A stretch of DNA of 47,243 nucleotides from Peptoniphilaceae bacterium (GCA_028723425.1 JAQYEZ010000045.1:1-47243), one strand, 5' to 3'. Shown: positions 1 to 8,469, counted from the first letter of the stretch. Numbers and translations are program-made. The notes: generated by a model from the letters alone, not told the origin.

Positions 1-375
1 CCCACTGCTGCCTCCCGTAGGAGTTTGGGCCGTGTCTCAGTCCCAATGTGGCCGTACACTCTCTCAAGCCGGCTACTGATCGCAGCCTTGGTGGGCCTTT
101 ATCTCACCAACTAGCTAATCAGACGCAAGTCCATCTTACACCACTAAGCACTTTGGTAAGGCTCTCATGCGAGAGTCTTACTTTATAGGGTATTATTCGT
201 CGTTTCCAACGGCTATCCCCTTGTGTAAGGCAGGTTACTCACGTGTTACTCACCCGTCCGCCACTAATCCATTTGATTTTACTCCGAAGAGTTAAATTAA
301 ATTTCATCGTTCGACTTGCATGTGTTATGCACGCCGCCAGCGTTAATCCTGAGCCAGGATCAAACTCTCAATTAT
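1..375 (-). rRNA. rrs: 16S ribosomal RNA, 5' part (cut by window edge)
   Basis: The reverse strand carries the universal 16S start AGAGTTTGATCCTGGCTCAG (beginning at 368) and, at the left edge, the conserved CTCCTACGGGAGGCAGCAG block near E. coli position 340-357. Only the first ~360 nt of the gene are present; the rest lies left of the window. The 5' end (~375) is placed by counting from the E. coli numbering and is good to a few bases. The variable V1-V2 part looks like that of Gram-positive anaerobic cocci, but the genus cannot be fixed without alignment. Confidence 0.97.
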
Positions 376-494
376 AGTTTGATCTTGACTTTTGTCATTT
401 TCTTTTCGTTTTAGGTTACTCAAAGTCATTGCTTTGTTTAATTTTTATTTGATTTCCAAAGTTCAATTGTTATGACAACTGTTTGTCACCAACG
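376..494 (-). other. 16S rRNA leader with small hairpin and boxA-like motif
   Basis: About 120 nt lie between the predicted transcription start (~494) and the mature 16S end. The leader holds a perfect 6-bp hairpin (TGACAA/TTGTCA, 473-488). It also holds a boxA-like stretch (minus strand TGAACTTTGGAAA, about 452-466), similar to the TGTTCTTTGAAAAC antitermination boxA of Bacillus rrn leaders. A second small inverted repeat (TGAC TTTT GTCA, 386-397) lies next to the mature end and may take part in processing. No coding potential is seen here. Confidence 0.5.
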
Positions 495-500
495 AATATA

Positions 501-529
501 ATTATACGATGTTTTTTCATAGATGTCAA
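501..529 (-). promoter_or_regulatory. rRNA operon promoter, perfect consensus
   Basis: On the minus strand, TTGACA (524-529) and TATAAT (501-506) are separated by exactly 17 bp. Just upstream (530-555) is an A/T-tract region suited to be an UP element for the alpha subunit. This is the only convincing promoter between msrA and 16S. No clear terminator was seen between msrA (end 686) and this promoter; only a loose inverted repeat (594-600 with 671-677) is present. Confidence 0.85.
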
Positions 530-685
530 ATATTTTTTAAAATTTTTATTTGCTTGGAAAATAGCCACTTATGAAAGCTTAAATCATAAAGCTGCTTGTT
601 ATAGACCTTTTTTTAATAATTTTTTTGATTTTTACTCAAACATTGATATTAAAGTAGACATTAAATCTTTAACAAGCTATTTATA

Positions 686-1177
686 TTAATTTAAGTTTGG
701 TTTATCAGATATATTTATATGGCAGTAGCCATTAGGATTTTTGTCTAAATAGTCTTGGTGGTAGTCTTCTGCAATTACAAAGTTTTTTAGTTTTTCGACT
801 TGAACTTGTATCTTATTTTTTTCATTTTTTTGCTTTTTTTCTAAAAAAGTCCTAGCTATTTCTAAATCTTCTTGGTCTTTGGAATATATGCCAGTCCTAT
901 ATTGACTTCCCTTATCGTTTCCTTGTTTGTTTATAGAAAATGGATCTATTATATAATAGAAATATTCAAGTAGTTTTTCTAAAGATATTGTTTCTTCATC
1001 GTATTTTATTTTGACCGTTTCTGCATGGCCGGTTATTTTTACTAGCTCATAGAAAGTATTGTTTCTATTTCCGTTGGCATAGCCAACTATTGTATCAATT
1101 ACTCCATCTATTGTTTTAAAGTAGGCTTCTATTCCCCAAAAACATCCGCCTGCTAAATATATTGTTTTTTCTTTCAC
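686..1177 (-). CDS. msrA: Peptide methionine sulfoxide reductase MsrA
   Basis: Cytoplasmic repair enzyme that reduces the S-epimer of methionine sulfoxide in proteins, using thioredoxin. The protein has 163 residues and shows the family motif GGCFWG at its start with catalytic Cys12, followed by the usual GYANG segment and the C-terminal NPNGYCHI segment. It is the stand-alone MsrA type, with no MsrB domain fused. The start codon is GTG, overlapping the TGA of the upstream ThrE-type gene (GTGA), with an AAGGAAG ribosome site inside that gene. It is therefore translationally coupled as the last gene of the ThrE operon. The link between an amino-acid exporter and MsrA is inferred from position only. 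Confidence 0.95.
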   Translation of the reverse strand: MKEKTIYLAGGCFWGIEAYFKTIDGVIDTIVGYANGNRNNTFYELVKITGHAETVKIKYDEETISLEKLLEYFYYIIDPFSINKQGNDKGSQYRTGIYSKDQEDLEIARTFLEKKQKNEKNKIQVQVEKLKNFVIAEDYHQDYLDKNPNGYCHINISDKPNLN

Positions 1178-1665
1178 TTTTTTTCTTCCTTATCGACTAA
1201 GTTATTGTCTACATATTTTATTCTATCTGCTCGTCTAAATTTAAATCCTTTTAGGGATTTTGATCCTGCTGAAGCAAGAGTTATTCCAAAAGCTATTGAT
1301 CCAGCTATTAGCAAAGTTTCTACTAGTTTATTTGATGCCAAATCATTTTGTTCTTGAACAAAGTATGAGAGGGTATAGTAAATTCCAGCTCCTGGAGCAA
1401 GATTTGCTATACCAGGAGTTATAAACATTGATGAAGGCATGTGAAATTTTCTGGCAAAAATTTCGCCAAGGATTGCTATAACATAAGAACCTATTACAAC
1501 GCTTAGGTATAGACCAAGAAATTTAGTGTAAGAAATTTTATATACCATCCGGCCAATTGCTCCAACTATTCCCGAACTTAAAGCCGACTTGTTAGGACAT
1601 CCAAAAAGATAAGCAAAGCCTACAGATGATATATAGGCAACTATAAATTCTCTTAAGTATGACAT
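1174..1665 (-). CDS. Threonine/serine exporter, small C-terminal-half subunit (ThrE_2 type), copy 2
   Basis: A 163-residue integral membrane protein with about four to five hydrophobic helices, matching the C-terminal half of the ThrE amino-acid exporter (ThrE_2/DUF3815 type). The conserved GEIFARKFHMPSSMFITPG...LAPG block sits mid-protein, as in the family. In many Firmicutes ThrE is split into two proteins, and the partner here is the preceding gene (1674-2462), whose stop lies 8 nt before this ATG. The true substrate is not shown by sequence; Thr/Ser export is the family annotation. Confidence 0.85.
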   Translation of the reverse strand: MSYLREFIVAYISSVGFAYLFGCPNKSALSSGIVGAIGRMVYKISYTKFLGLYLSVVIGSYVIAILGEIFARKFHMPSSMFITPGIANLAPGAGIYYTLSYFVQEQNDLASNKLVETLLIAGSIAFGITLASAGSKSLKGFKFRRADRIKYVDNNLVDKEEKK

Positions 1666-1673
1666 TTATTCTC

Positions 1674-2462
1674 CTATCTTATTAACCCTATTGTAAAAGC
1701 TACTCCCAAGGCTAAGGCCGTGGATATCAATATTGCTTGAGTCACTCCAGTAAGACCAGTAGTAGTATCTCCTGTAAGCAAGTCCCTTATGGAATTTGTT
1801 AATATGACTCCAGGCAAATATGGCATGATTGAGCCTATTATAATTAAATCTCTATTATCAACATCAAATATTATTGTAAATAATATTGACAATAGCCCTA
1901 CCAAAATCCCATTGATAAAATTATCTATAAAGTAGCCAAATTTTCTTTTTTCAACTCTTTGATGAATCAACCAAGAACAAAGTCCTACAAGAAAAGATAT
2001 AAGAGCTTGTGATATTTTACCTCCTATTAGACAAGTAAAGGCAGCAGCTGCAACAGCAGATCCAATAGTTATAAGGTATTTGTCAGTCCCAGCAAAAGAT
2101 TTTATTCTTTCTAATTCTAATAAGGCTTCTTTTAAGGAGTATTTTCCATCACAAAAATCTCTGGAAAAAGTATTTACCTTATCCACAAAAATAAGGTTAT
2201 TGCCCCTATCTTTGACCCTTCTTACATTGGAATAAACATGGCCATTTACATTGAAGGAAATCATAACAACATTAAAAGTTGAGTATACATCTGCATCTCT
2301 GACATTTTTTCTAGATCTAATAATTCTTTCCACAGTATCTTCTACCCTATATATTTCTGCTCCATTTTTTAATAGAATAGCTCCAGATGCTGTACAAATT
2401 TCTAATAGCATCATTATTTCTTCTTCTGTATTTATATATAGATTTTTTTCCGCTATTTCCAA
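1674..2462 (-). CDS. Threonine/serine exporter, N-terminal-half subunit (ThrE/DUF1212 type), copy 2
   Basis: A 262-residue protein. Residues 15-115 form the soluble region with the family motif NGAEIYRVEDTVERI, followed by about five membrane helices. The late motif MPYLPG...RDLLTGDTTTG keeps the Pro-Gly and Gly-Asp pairs expected of ThrE. The start is TTG at 2462, chosen because AGGAGGG lies 8 nt upstream; the next Met is 17 residues in and has no ribosome site. It pairs with 1174-1665, and both are paralogous to the upstream pair. Confidence 0.85.
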   Translation of the reverse strand: MEIAEKNLYINTEEEIMMLLEICTASGAILLKNGAEIYRVEDTVERIIRSRKNVRDADVYSTFNVVMISFNVNGHVYSNVRRVKDRGNNLIFVDKVNTFSRDFCDGKYSLKEALLELERIKSFAGTDKYLITIGSAVAAAAFTCLIGGKISQALISFLVGLCSWLIHQRVEKRKFGYFIDNFINGILVGLLSILFTIIFDVDNRDLIIIGSIMPYLPGVILTNSIRDLLTGDTTTGLTGVTQAILISTALALGVAFTIGLIR

Positions 2463-2477
2463 ATAAAAGCCCTCCTC

Positions 2478-2945
2478 TTAACTTATCAGCTTATCTTTTG
2501 TCCTATAAGGCTTTGATTTTTTAAATCTTTTTAAAGATCTTGACCAAACAGAAGCAAGTAATATTCCAAAAGAAATTGATCCACTAATCACAATAGCATC
2601 AAGCATCTTTTCTATTGCAAGGCTCCTATGATTGCTTATTAAATAGGTAATCATATAGAAAATAGACGTACCAGGAGCTAGTGCTAGGATACTTGGTATA
2701 GTAAAGCAAGAAGATGGCATCCTAAATTTTCTGGCAAAAATTTCACCCAAAATCCCTATAATAAAAGCCGCTATTGTATTACATATGTATAAGTTGCCAG
2801 TTTTATTTATCAAAATATAGTAAATTACCCAGCCTATAGCACCAGAAATACCAGAAAAAACAACCGCTACTTTTGGGGCAGAAAAGGAATAGGCAAAACC
2901 CATGACAGCTATAAGGCTTGTAATAAATTCTAAAAATAAATCCAT
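2478..2945 (-). CDS. Threonine/serine exporter, small C-terminal-half subunit (ThrE_2 type), copy 1
   Basis: A 155-residue membrane protein, clearly paralogous to 1174-1665; both carry GILGEIFARKF-MPSS and a later LAPG. In this copy the first Pro-Gly of the family (TPG in copy 2) reads IPS, so it is less conserved. It starts 1 nt after the stop of its partner (2947-3735), implying coupling. Predicted role: the membrane half of a split amino-acid exporter. Confidence 0.83.
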   Translation of the reverse strand: MDLFLEFITSLIAVMGFAYSFSAPKVAVVFSGISGAIGWVIYYILINKTGNLYICNTIAAFIIGILGEIFARKFRMPSSCFTIPSILALAPGTSIFYMITYLISNHRSLAIEKMLDAIVISGSISFGILLASVWSRSLKRFKKSKPYRTKDKLIS

Positions 2946-2946
2946 G

Positions 2947-3735
2947 TTAAGCTCCTACTAAAGCCATCAATTGCATTGGAAGAGCTACTCCCAAGGCAAG
3001 GGCTATTGTGGTTAGTATAGCAGTAAGGGCTGCTGTTAAACCACTAGTCACATTCCCACTCATCAAATCTCTTACTCCTGTTGTAAGTAAAGCCCCAGCC
3101 AAAAAAGGCATCATTGCACCAATGATTATGTTATCTATGATTATATTTGGTAGAAAATATTTAAAGCCCAAGGTAAAAAGTGATATTAAATTTCCTGTAA
3201 AAAAATTATTTACAAAAAATCCAAGCTGCTTTTTTTCTGTTTTTGTAGTTATAATTACTGCCATTAAGCCAACAAAAAAAGCCACAAATATTTCCAAAAG
3301 ATTCTTATTAATAACAGCAGTAAAAGCCGCTGTTGCTATAGCAACTCCCATAATTTCATGAGATTTGGGTATTGATTGTTCTTTATTTATCTTATCGAGA
3401 ATTTCCAAGGCTTGTTCAAAACTGTATTGACCCTTACAAAAATTTCTGGAAAAATTATTTAATTTGTTTATTTTTGAAAGGTTGTATTTCCTAGTTTTTA
3501 TTTTTCTTATGCTTGATTTGATATTTGAACCAACCTGATAAGAAATCATTATCCCATTAAAGGTAGAATATACGTCAACATCTTTTACATTTCCTACATA
3601 AGAAACTATTCTTTCTACAGTTTCTTCTGCCCTATATACTTCTGCTCCATTTTCAAGCAATAATTCTCCAGCATTAGATGCTATCTCAAGTAGCAACATG
3701 GCATCCATGTCATTGTTTATTTTTAATTGGTCCAT
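2947..3735 (-). CDS. Threonine/serine exporter, N-terminal-half subunit (ThrE/DUF1212 type), copy 1
   Basis: First gene of the five-gene operon. It has 262 residues, with NGAEVYRAEETVERI near the start and about five C-terminal membrane helices. Compared with copy 2, the conserved late motif is altered: MPFLAG and MSGNVTSG replace MPYLPG and LTGDTTTG. A strong ribosome site (AAGAGGAGGAA) precedes the ATG. The 176-nt region upstream contains a 7-bp inverted repeat (3767-3784) that could be an operator. The altered motif may mean a different substrate or a heteromeric role with copy 2. Confidence 0.85.
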   Translation of the reverse strand: MDQLKINNDMDAMLLLEIASNAGELLLENGAEVYRAEETVERIVSYVGNVKDVDVYSTFNGIMISYQVGSNIKSSIRKIKTRKYNLSKINKLNNFSRNFCKGQYSFEQALEILDKINKEQSIPKSHEIMGVAIATAAFTAVINKNLLEIFVAFFVGLMAVIITTKTEKKQLGFFVNNFFTGNLISLFTLGFKYFLPNIIIDNIIIGAMMPFLAGALLTTGVRDLMSGNVTSGLTAALTAILTTIALALGVALPMQLMALVGA

Positions 3736-3766
3736 ATTCCTCCTCTTGAATAAAAAGAGCTGTTGT

Positions 3767-3784
3767 AGAATAAGATATTATTCT
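3767..3784. promoter_or_regulatory. Inverted repeat upstream of ThrE/msrA operon, possible operator
   Basis: AGAATAA GATA TTATTCT is a perfect 7-bp inverted repeat with a 4-bp centre, 32 bp upstream of the first ThrE start. It does not fit the standard PerR or Fur spacing. No convincing -35/-10 pair could be fixed around it. The rest of the 3736-3911 gap is AT-rich, with nothing else recognisable. Confidence 0.3.
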
Positions 3785-3911
3785 CATTTTCCATACAAAA
3801 ATTAAGCTAAGTCACCTAAATAATTATTTATTTTGATAGTCAATAAAATTTAAATAGGGATAAATAAGCATTTGTGAAAAAGATATGATATTTATTCTCA
3901 AACAGCCTCTC

Positions 3912-4694
3912 TCATTTATACATTTGTTTATATTTGTTTATGTTTTCTTTGGACAAGAATTCATAGGCTTCGTTTATTTTTTGGAATTTTTCTGTAGCAT
4001 CTGGACTCTTGTTTATATCTGGGTGATACATCTTGGCAAGTTTTCTGTAGTTTAATTTTATTTGATACTCATCGGCATCATAGGAAACTTCCAAGGTATC
4101 ACAGGCCTTTTCATACTCTTCTTTAAAGCCAATATTTCTTTGGCCATAAGCCTTATTTTCTCCTGTAGAATATCCTCCTTGGCCAAAACTTCCAAAATCT
4201 CCGTATGAACCATCTGAAAAGTCATAGAATCTAAAGCCTCTGGCAAAATCTTCAAATCTTTTGTTAAATTCATCTTGTTGTCTTTGCCTTTCTGCTTCTT
4301 CTCTTCTACGTCTTTGTCTTTCTTGTTCTTCTTTGTACCTGTTGGAATAATCTGATAGGTTGTCATAGCCTTTCTTTTTACCTGTTATTAGGCTATCAGC
4401 CCTATCATACATCCACTCTGTCAAAGTATAGGATGCATATCTTAAAAGCGATACAAACCTAGTTCCTAAAAAAGGAATAGCTACTGTTAAAAATATCAAA
4501 ACTATCAGCTCATTTGGTAGAGCAAAGAAAAATATAGGGAAAACAAATACAAACGAGCATCCAATAAGAAACAAAATTTGTTTTATCCCCTCAAAAATAG
4601 TCACTATCAAACTTATTAAATTTATAAGAAAGTTTATTATGTATGATAAACCTGTAGCAAAAGCATGCAGGATTTTTCCAAATATTATCTTCAA
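3912..4694 (-). CDS. Membrane-anchored J-domain protein with C-terminal J domain
   Basis: 260 residues. Residues 1-85 hold two or three hydrophobic helices. Residues ~115-150 are a highly charged Arg/Glu/Gln-rich, probably helical stretch. Residues ~150-190 are Gly/Phe/Tyr-rich, resembling the G/F linker of DnaJ. Residues ~192-260 are a J domain with the HPD motif at 224-226. The order is reversed relative to DnaJ, where the J domain comes first. It should recruit DnaK to the membrane face; the client is unknown. The start is TTG at 4694, chosen because GGAGA lies 6-7 nt upstream and the gene has its own promoter. Confidence 0.8.
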   Translation of the reverse strand: MKIIFGKILHAFATGLSYIINFLINLISLIVTIFEGIKQILFLIGCSFVFVFPIFFFALPNELIVLIFLTVAIPFLGTRFVSLLRYASYTLTEWMYDRADSLITGKKKGYDNLSDYSNRYKEEQERQRRRREEAERQRQQDEFNKRFEDFARGFRFYDFSDGSYGDFGSFGQGGYSTGENKAYGQRNIGFKEEYEKACDTLEVSYDADEYQIKLNYRKLAKMYHPDINKSPDATEKFQKINEAYEFLSKENINKYKQMYK

Positions 4695-4716
4695 ATCTTT
4701 TCTCCAATCTATATGG

Positions 4717-4745
4717 ATTATACCTACCTAGCATAAAGTTGTCTA
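4717..4745 (-). promoter_or_regulatory. Promoter of the J-domain gene
   Basis: Minus strand TAGACA (4740-4745), 17-bp spacer, TATAAT (4717-4722). The predicted start is ~4710, giving a ~16-nt leader with GGAGA before the TTG start at 4694. It lies just beyond the terminator of the upstream EamA gene. Confidence 0.7.
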
Positions 4746-4746
4746 G

Positions 4747-4780
4747 ATAAAAAATATCCCGACCTCTATAAAAAGAGATC
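4747..4780 (-). terminator. Terminator after the EamA transporter gene
   Basis: On the minus strand GATCTCT (4774-4780) pairs with AGAGGTC (4761-4767) across a 6-nt loop, with one G-U pair. It is followed by GGGATA and six T. It separates the ABC exporter/EamA transcription unit from the J-domain gene. Confidence 0.6.
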
Positions 4781-4790
4781 AAGATTATTT

Positions 4791-5702
4791 TTATTTTTTA
4801 TTTAAAATCCTAGAACCAAGAAGGACAAAGATAAGACCCAAAATAAGTCTAAGAGTTAGAGCTTCTTTCAAAAATATTATAGAAAATATAGTTCCAAATA
4901 TTGGAATGAAAAGTTTATATATAGAAAACTCACTAGCCTGGTTATATTTCAAAACCAAAGACCACAAAGAAAAAGCAGTGGCTGAGATAAAAGCTCCATA
5001 TAATAAATAAAGTATAATTATGCCGTCTATAGCAAATTCTTGTTTAGCTGTAATCTTTCCTATAATAATTAAAGGAATAGATCCTAAAACAAACTGACTA
5101 GCTGTTAGGCTAAAGGAATTATAGTTTTTACCATACTTTCTTAAAAATGCATTGGCCAAGGCTCCAAAAAGTGTAGACATGATAACAAAACCCTCTCCCC
5201 TTAAGCTAAAAGAAAATTCTCCAAGTCCATTAAAATTTACTATCAATATTCCTACAGTACCTAAAATAAGGGCAAGAACTTTTCTTTTTGTGAGAAATTC
5301 ATCAGCTATGAATAAGACTGCTATAATTACTGAGAAAAAAGCATTTGAAGCTTGAATTACAGATGCTTTTGACCCTTCTGTGTTAGATAAGCCAATGTAG
5401 TAAAATAAATATTGAAGAAAAGTTTGTAACAGAGCTAAAATAAGAATAGTTTTTATATTTAGTTTTTCGTTAATTTCTTTAGTTTTTGCTTTATTCTCAA
5501 TAATATAATAATAAATAAATGAAAGTAGACCTGCTAGAAAAAATCTAAGACCTGCAAGCAGTATCTTTGAACCTGTATCTCCTATGCCAGTATCTATATG
5601 CTGATAAGTTAACTTAATAAGAGGAATAGCCGATCCCCACAAAACCATGGCAAAAATACTAACTAAGATAGAATTTTTCTTATTTGTAAAAAATTTCTCC
5701 AT
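4791..5702 (-). CDS. DMT-superfamily transporter with two EamA domains
   Basis: A 303-residue membrane protein with about ten hydrophobic helices arranged as two EamA (DUF6) repeats, roughly residues 10-145 and 160-300. Family members export or import small metabolites such as amino acids or purines; nothing in the sequence fixes the substrate. The gene begins 12 nt after the stop of the ABC exporter (5715-7487), so the two probably form one transcript, ended by the hairpin at 4747-4780. Confidence 0.85.
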   Translation of the reverse strand: MEKFFTNKKNSILVSIFAMVLWGSAIPLIKLTYQHIDTGIGDTGSKILLAGLRFFLAGLLSFIYYYIIENKAKTKEINEKLNIKTILILALLQTFLQYLFYYIGLSNTEGSKASVIQASNAFFSVIIAVLFIADEFLTKRKVLALILGTVGILIVNFNGLGEFSFSLRGEGFVIMSTLFGALANAFLRKYGKNYNSFSLTASQFVLGSIPLIIIGKITAKQEFAIDGIIILYLLYGAFISATAFSLWSLVLKYNQASEFSIYKLFIPIFGTIFSIIFLKEALTLRLILGLIFVLLGSRILNKK

Positions 5703-5714
5703 ACCTTCTCCTTC

Positions 5715-7487
5715 CTAGCCAAATAATTCTTTATTATTTGAATTATAAAGATTATAATAAATTCCTTTTTTATCAAGAAGCTCTTTATGAGTTCCTTTTT
5801 CAACTATTCCATCTTCTGTTAAGACCAAAATTTCGTCTGCATCAATAATAGTAGAAAGTCTGTGGGCGATGGTTAGAGTAGTTCTTCCCTTAGTTAACTT
5901 TTCTAATGAATCTTGAACAATTTTTTCTGATTTATTATCAAGGGCCGATGTAGCTTCATCCAAAATTAAGATAGGCGGATTTTTTAGAAAAGCTCTGGCT
6001 ATTGATATTCTTTGCTTTTGACCTCCAGAAAGTTTAATGCCTCTTTCTCCTATATAGGTATCAAAACCGTAAGGTAGATCCATGATAAAATCATAAGCAC
6101 CAGCAAGTTTTGCTGCTCTAATAACATCTTCTTCTGTTGCCCTTTGGTCACCGTACTCGATATTTTCTCTTACACTTCCTGAAAATAAATAAACATCTTG
6201 TTGTACTATGCCTATGTGATCTCTCAAGCTTTCCAAAGTTAAGTCCCTTATATTTTTATCATCAATCATAACCTCGCCCAAGCTTGCTTCGTAAAACCTA
6301 GGTATAAGTTTTGTGATAGTTGTTTTTCCAGCACCTGATGGTCCAACCAAGGCCACATTTTCTCCCTTTTTGATGTCAAAATTTATATCATTCAATATCC
6401 ACTCATCACTTTCACTTTGATCTGGATATTTGAAGTAAACATGATCAAACTTTATTCTACCATATACAGCCTTTAACTCTTGTGCCCCTTTTATATCATA
6501 TATATCTGTTTTTAGACCCATAACTTCTGTAAATCTTTCAATGCCTGTTAGACCTCTTTGGAACTGATCAGTAAATTCTACTAGCCTATTAACGGTAGTT
6601 ATAAGGGTATTTAGATACAAAGTAAAGGCAACTAGATCTCCAGATGATAGTTTCCCTTTTAATACCATTGTTCCACCCATAAAAATTAAAACTGCATACA
6701 TAAGACCAGCAAAGGTTTGATTTATCATGTTATAGGATGCCATATAGTAATAAGTTTTTTTCTTTATATCTACAAATCTATCATTACTTTTTTTGAATTT
6801 ATTTTTTTCTACATCTTCATTGGCAAAAGATTTTACTACATTTATTCCAAGCAAAACATCTTCAATATTAGAATTGATATTTCCAATTTGGATTTTTTCA
6901 TTCTTTTGAGTAGTCTTAAAAGCTTGTCTTTTTTCTTTTGCTGCAAAAAACATAATCGGCATCAAAATATAAATTACAAGAGATAATTCTATATTTATAT
7001 TAAGCAGAACAACAAAGGCAATGATTAGTTTTACTGCTCCAATAAAAAATTCTTCTGGACAATGATGAGAAAATTCAGTTATATCAAACAAATCTGTTGT
7101 AACTCTTGACATAAGCTGACCAATCTTTGTTTCACTAAAGAAAGCATCTGACATGGTCAAAAGATGGTGAAAAACATCTCTTCTCATATCCCTTTCTATC
7201 TTGGCTCCCATTATATGACCTATAGATTGCATAAAAAATTTGCCAGCAATTTCTACTACCTTTGTTATAGCAAAAATAAATCCTAGTATTACTATAAGTT
7301 TTATAGTCAAAGACCCATCTTCTGCTGCATCTGTAAGCTTAGCAAGGATAATTGGCAAGACTAACTCACAGATTGTTGTCATTGATGCAGAAAACAAATC
7401 TAGGAAAAAGTCTTTTTTATATGGTATATAATATGGTGTAAATTTTTTTATTAATTGTATATTTGTGTAAGTTTTTTCTTCCTTCAT
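5715..7487 (-). CDS. ABC exporter half-transporter (membrane plus ATPase domains)
   Basis: 590 residues. Residues ~20-310 are the six-helix type-1 exporter membrane domain and ~340-580 the ATPase. Walker A GPSGAGKTT is at ~382-390, signature LSGGQKQR, Walker B ILILDEATSALD and switch IAHRLST follow in order, so it should be an active ATPase. It is of the MsbA/LmrA-like drug or lipid exporter class and should act as a homodimer, since no second half-transporter gene is adjacent. The start ATG follows AAGGAGGAC. It is divergent from nfnA. Confidence 0.9.
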   Translation of the reverse strand: MKEEKTYTNIQLIKKFTPYYIPYKKDFFLDLFSASMTTICELVLPIILAKLTDAAEDGSLTIKLIVILGFIFAITKVVEIAGKFFMQSIGHIMGAKIERDMRRDVFHHLLTMSDAFFSETKIGQLMSRVTTDLFDITEFSHHCPEEFFIGAVKLIIAFVVLLNINIELSLVIYILMPIMFFAAKEKRQAFKTTQKNEKIQIGNINSNIEDVLLGINVVKSFANEDVEKNKFKKSNDRFVDIKKKTYYYMASYNMINQTFAGLMYAVLIFMGGTMVLKGKLSSGDLVAFTLYLNTLITTVNRLVEFTDQFQRGLTGIERFTEVMGLKTDIYDIKGAQELKAVYGRIKFDHVYFKYPDQSESDEWILNDINFDIKKGENVALVGPSGAGKTTITKLIPRFYEASLGEVMIDDKNIRDLTLESLRDHIGIVQQDVYLFSGSVRENIEYGDQRATEEDVIRAAKLAGAYDFIMDLPYGFDTYIGERGIKLSGGQKQRISIARAFLKNPPILILDEATSALDNKSEKIVQDSLEKLTKGRTTLTIAHRLSTIIDADEILVLTEDGIVEKGTHKELLDKKGIYYNLYNSNNKELFG

Positions 7488-7547
7488 AAGTCCTCCTTCT
7501 TATTAAATCTTATCATACTTTACTATTTTACTAATATTTTTCATCTC

Positions 7548-7568
7548 TTATAAGTTTGCGCCTTATAA
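7548..7568. promoter_or_regulatory. Inverted repeat between ABC exporter and nfnA, possible operator
   Basis: TTATAAG and CTTATAA form perfect 7-bp arms around a 7-bp centre (TTTGCGC). It lies 12 bp upstream of the nfnA -35 box and within the divergent control region. It does not match the usual Rex site (TTGTTAA-N4-TTAACAA), although a redox regulator would make sense for nfn. Confidence 0.35.
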
Positions 7569-7579
7569 CAACTAATAAC

Positions 7580-7607
7580 TTGCAATAATCAGAAAAATTG
7601 ATAAAAT
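7580..7607 (+). promoter_or_regulatory. nfnAB promoter
   Basis: TTGCAA (7580-7585), 16-bp spacer, TAAAAT (7602-7607). It is followed directly by a strong ribosome site AAGGAGG (7615-7621) and the ATG at 7627. The transcript leader would be only ~13 nt. Confidence 0.6.
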
Positions 7608-7626
7608 AATAACGAAGGAGGAATTT

Positions 7627-8469
7627 ATGGCTAGAATTATAGAAAAGACTAACTTAAACGATGATACTATAAAATTTGTAGTAAATGCACCAGCTATAGC
7701 CAAAAGGGCTAAGCCTGGACAATTTGTAATATTAAGACTTGATGAAAAAGGGGAAAGAGTTCCTTTTACCATCTCAGAAACAGACCAAGAAAATGTAACT
7801 ATTATAGTTCAAATTGTTGGCGGAACAACCATAAGAATGAATAGTCTAAAAGCAGGCGATGGATTTTTAGATTTTGTTGGACCCTTAGGAAAGCCAACAG
7901 AGCTTGATAGCTACCAAGGAAAAAATGTCTGTGTAATAGGTGGTGGACTAGGGACTGCTATAGCCTATCCCCAAGCCAAATACCTAAATAGTATAGGCGC
8001 CCATACTGATGTTATTATGGGTTTTAGAAATAAAGACATAGTTATTTTAGAAGATGAGTTAAAAGAAAACTCTGAAAATCTTTACATAGCAACTGATGAT
8101 GGATCCTATGGATATCATGGTTTTGTTACAGACGTTTTAAAAAAGAATATAGAAGATGGGAAAAATTACGACCTAGTTTTAGCTATAGGCCCTGTGATTA
8201 TGATGAAAAATGTTGCCCTTCTTACCAAAAAATACAATATTAAAACTATAGTATCCATGAACTCAATTATGGTAGATGGAACAGGTATGTGCGGATGTTG
8301 TAGATTAACAGTAGGCGGTCAAATGAAATTTGCCTGCGTAGATGGACCTGACTTTGATGGCTTCGAAGTTGACTTTGATGAAGCAATGAACAGGTCAAGA
8401 AACTATAAAAAAGAAGAACAAGATCATATTTGTAAGATAACAGGAGAGATTAGAAATGGCAAAATATAA
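7627..8469 (+). CDS. nfnA: NfnA, NADH-side subunit of NADH-dependent ferredoxin:NADP+ oxidoreductase
   Basis: 280 residues of the PyrK/ferredoxin-NADP-reductase fold: an N-terminal FAD-binding barrel (~1-95), an NAD-binding domain with GGGLGTAIAYP (~105-112), and a C-terminal iron-sulfur loop. That loop reads DGTGMCGCC...FAC. The first cysteine of PyrK is replaced by Asp, as known for the Asp/3-Cys [2Fe-2S] cluster of Nfn small subunits. With NfnB it bifurcates electrons between NADPH, NAD+ and ferredoxin in the cytoplasm of anaerobes. nfnB overlaps its 3' end by 14 nt. Confidence 0.9.
   Translation: MARIIEKTNLNDDTIKFVVNAPAIAKRAKPGQFVILRLDEKGERVPFTISETDQENVTIIVQIVGGTTIRMNSLKAGDGFLDFVGPLGKPTELDSYQGKNVCVIGGGLGTAIAYPQAKYLNSIGAHTDVIMGFRNKDIVILEDELKENSENLYIATDDGSYGYHGFVTDVLKKNIEDGKNYDLVLAIGPVIMMKNVALLTKKYNIKTIVSMNSIMVDGTGMCGCCRLTVGGQMKFACVDGPDFDGFEVDFDEAMNRSRNYKKEEQDHICKITGEIRNGKI

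Noticed and set aside
483-689. 68-residue open frame on the plus strand
   Set aside because: Lies over the rRNA promoter and AT-rich spacer, has no ribosome site and an unnatural composition.
3767-3784. PerR or Fur box in front of the ThrE/msrA operon
   Set aside because: The 7-4-7 layout and bases do not fit the 7-1-7 boxes; kept only as an undefined inverted repeat.
3736-3911. Possible T-box or other amino-acid riboswitch upstream of the ThrE operon
   Set aside because: The gap is only 176 nt and shows no T-box core, no terminator/antiterminator pair and no other riboswitch motif I know.
4058-4366. 102-residue open frame inside the J-domain gene
   Set aside because: Shifted-frame shadow of the repetitive charged and Gly-rich coding region; Lys-rich and without recognisable domains or start signals.
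7548-7568. Rex-binding site upstream of nfnA
   Set aside because: Arm sequence and spacing differ from TTGTTAA-N4-TTAACAA.
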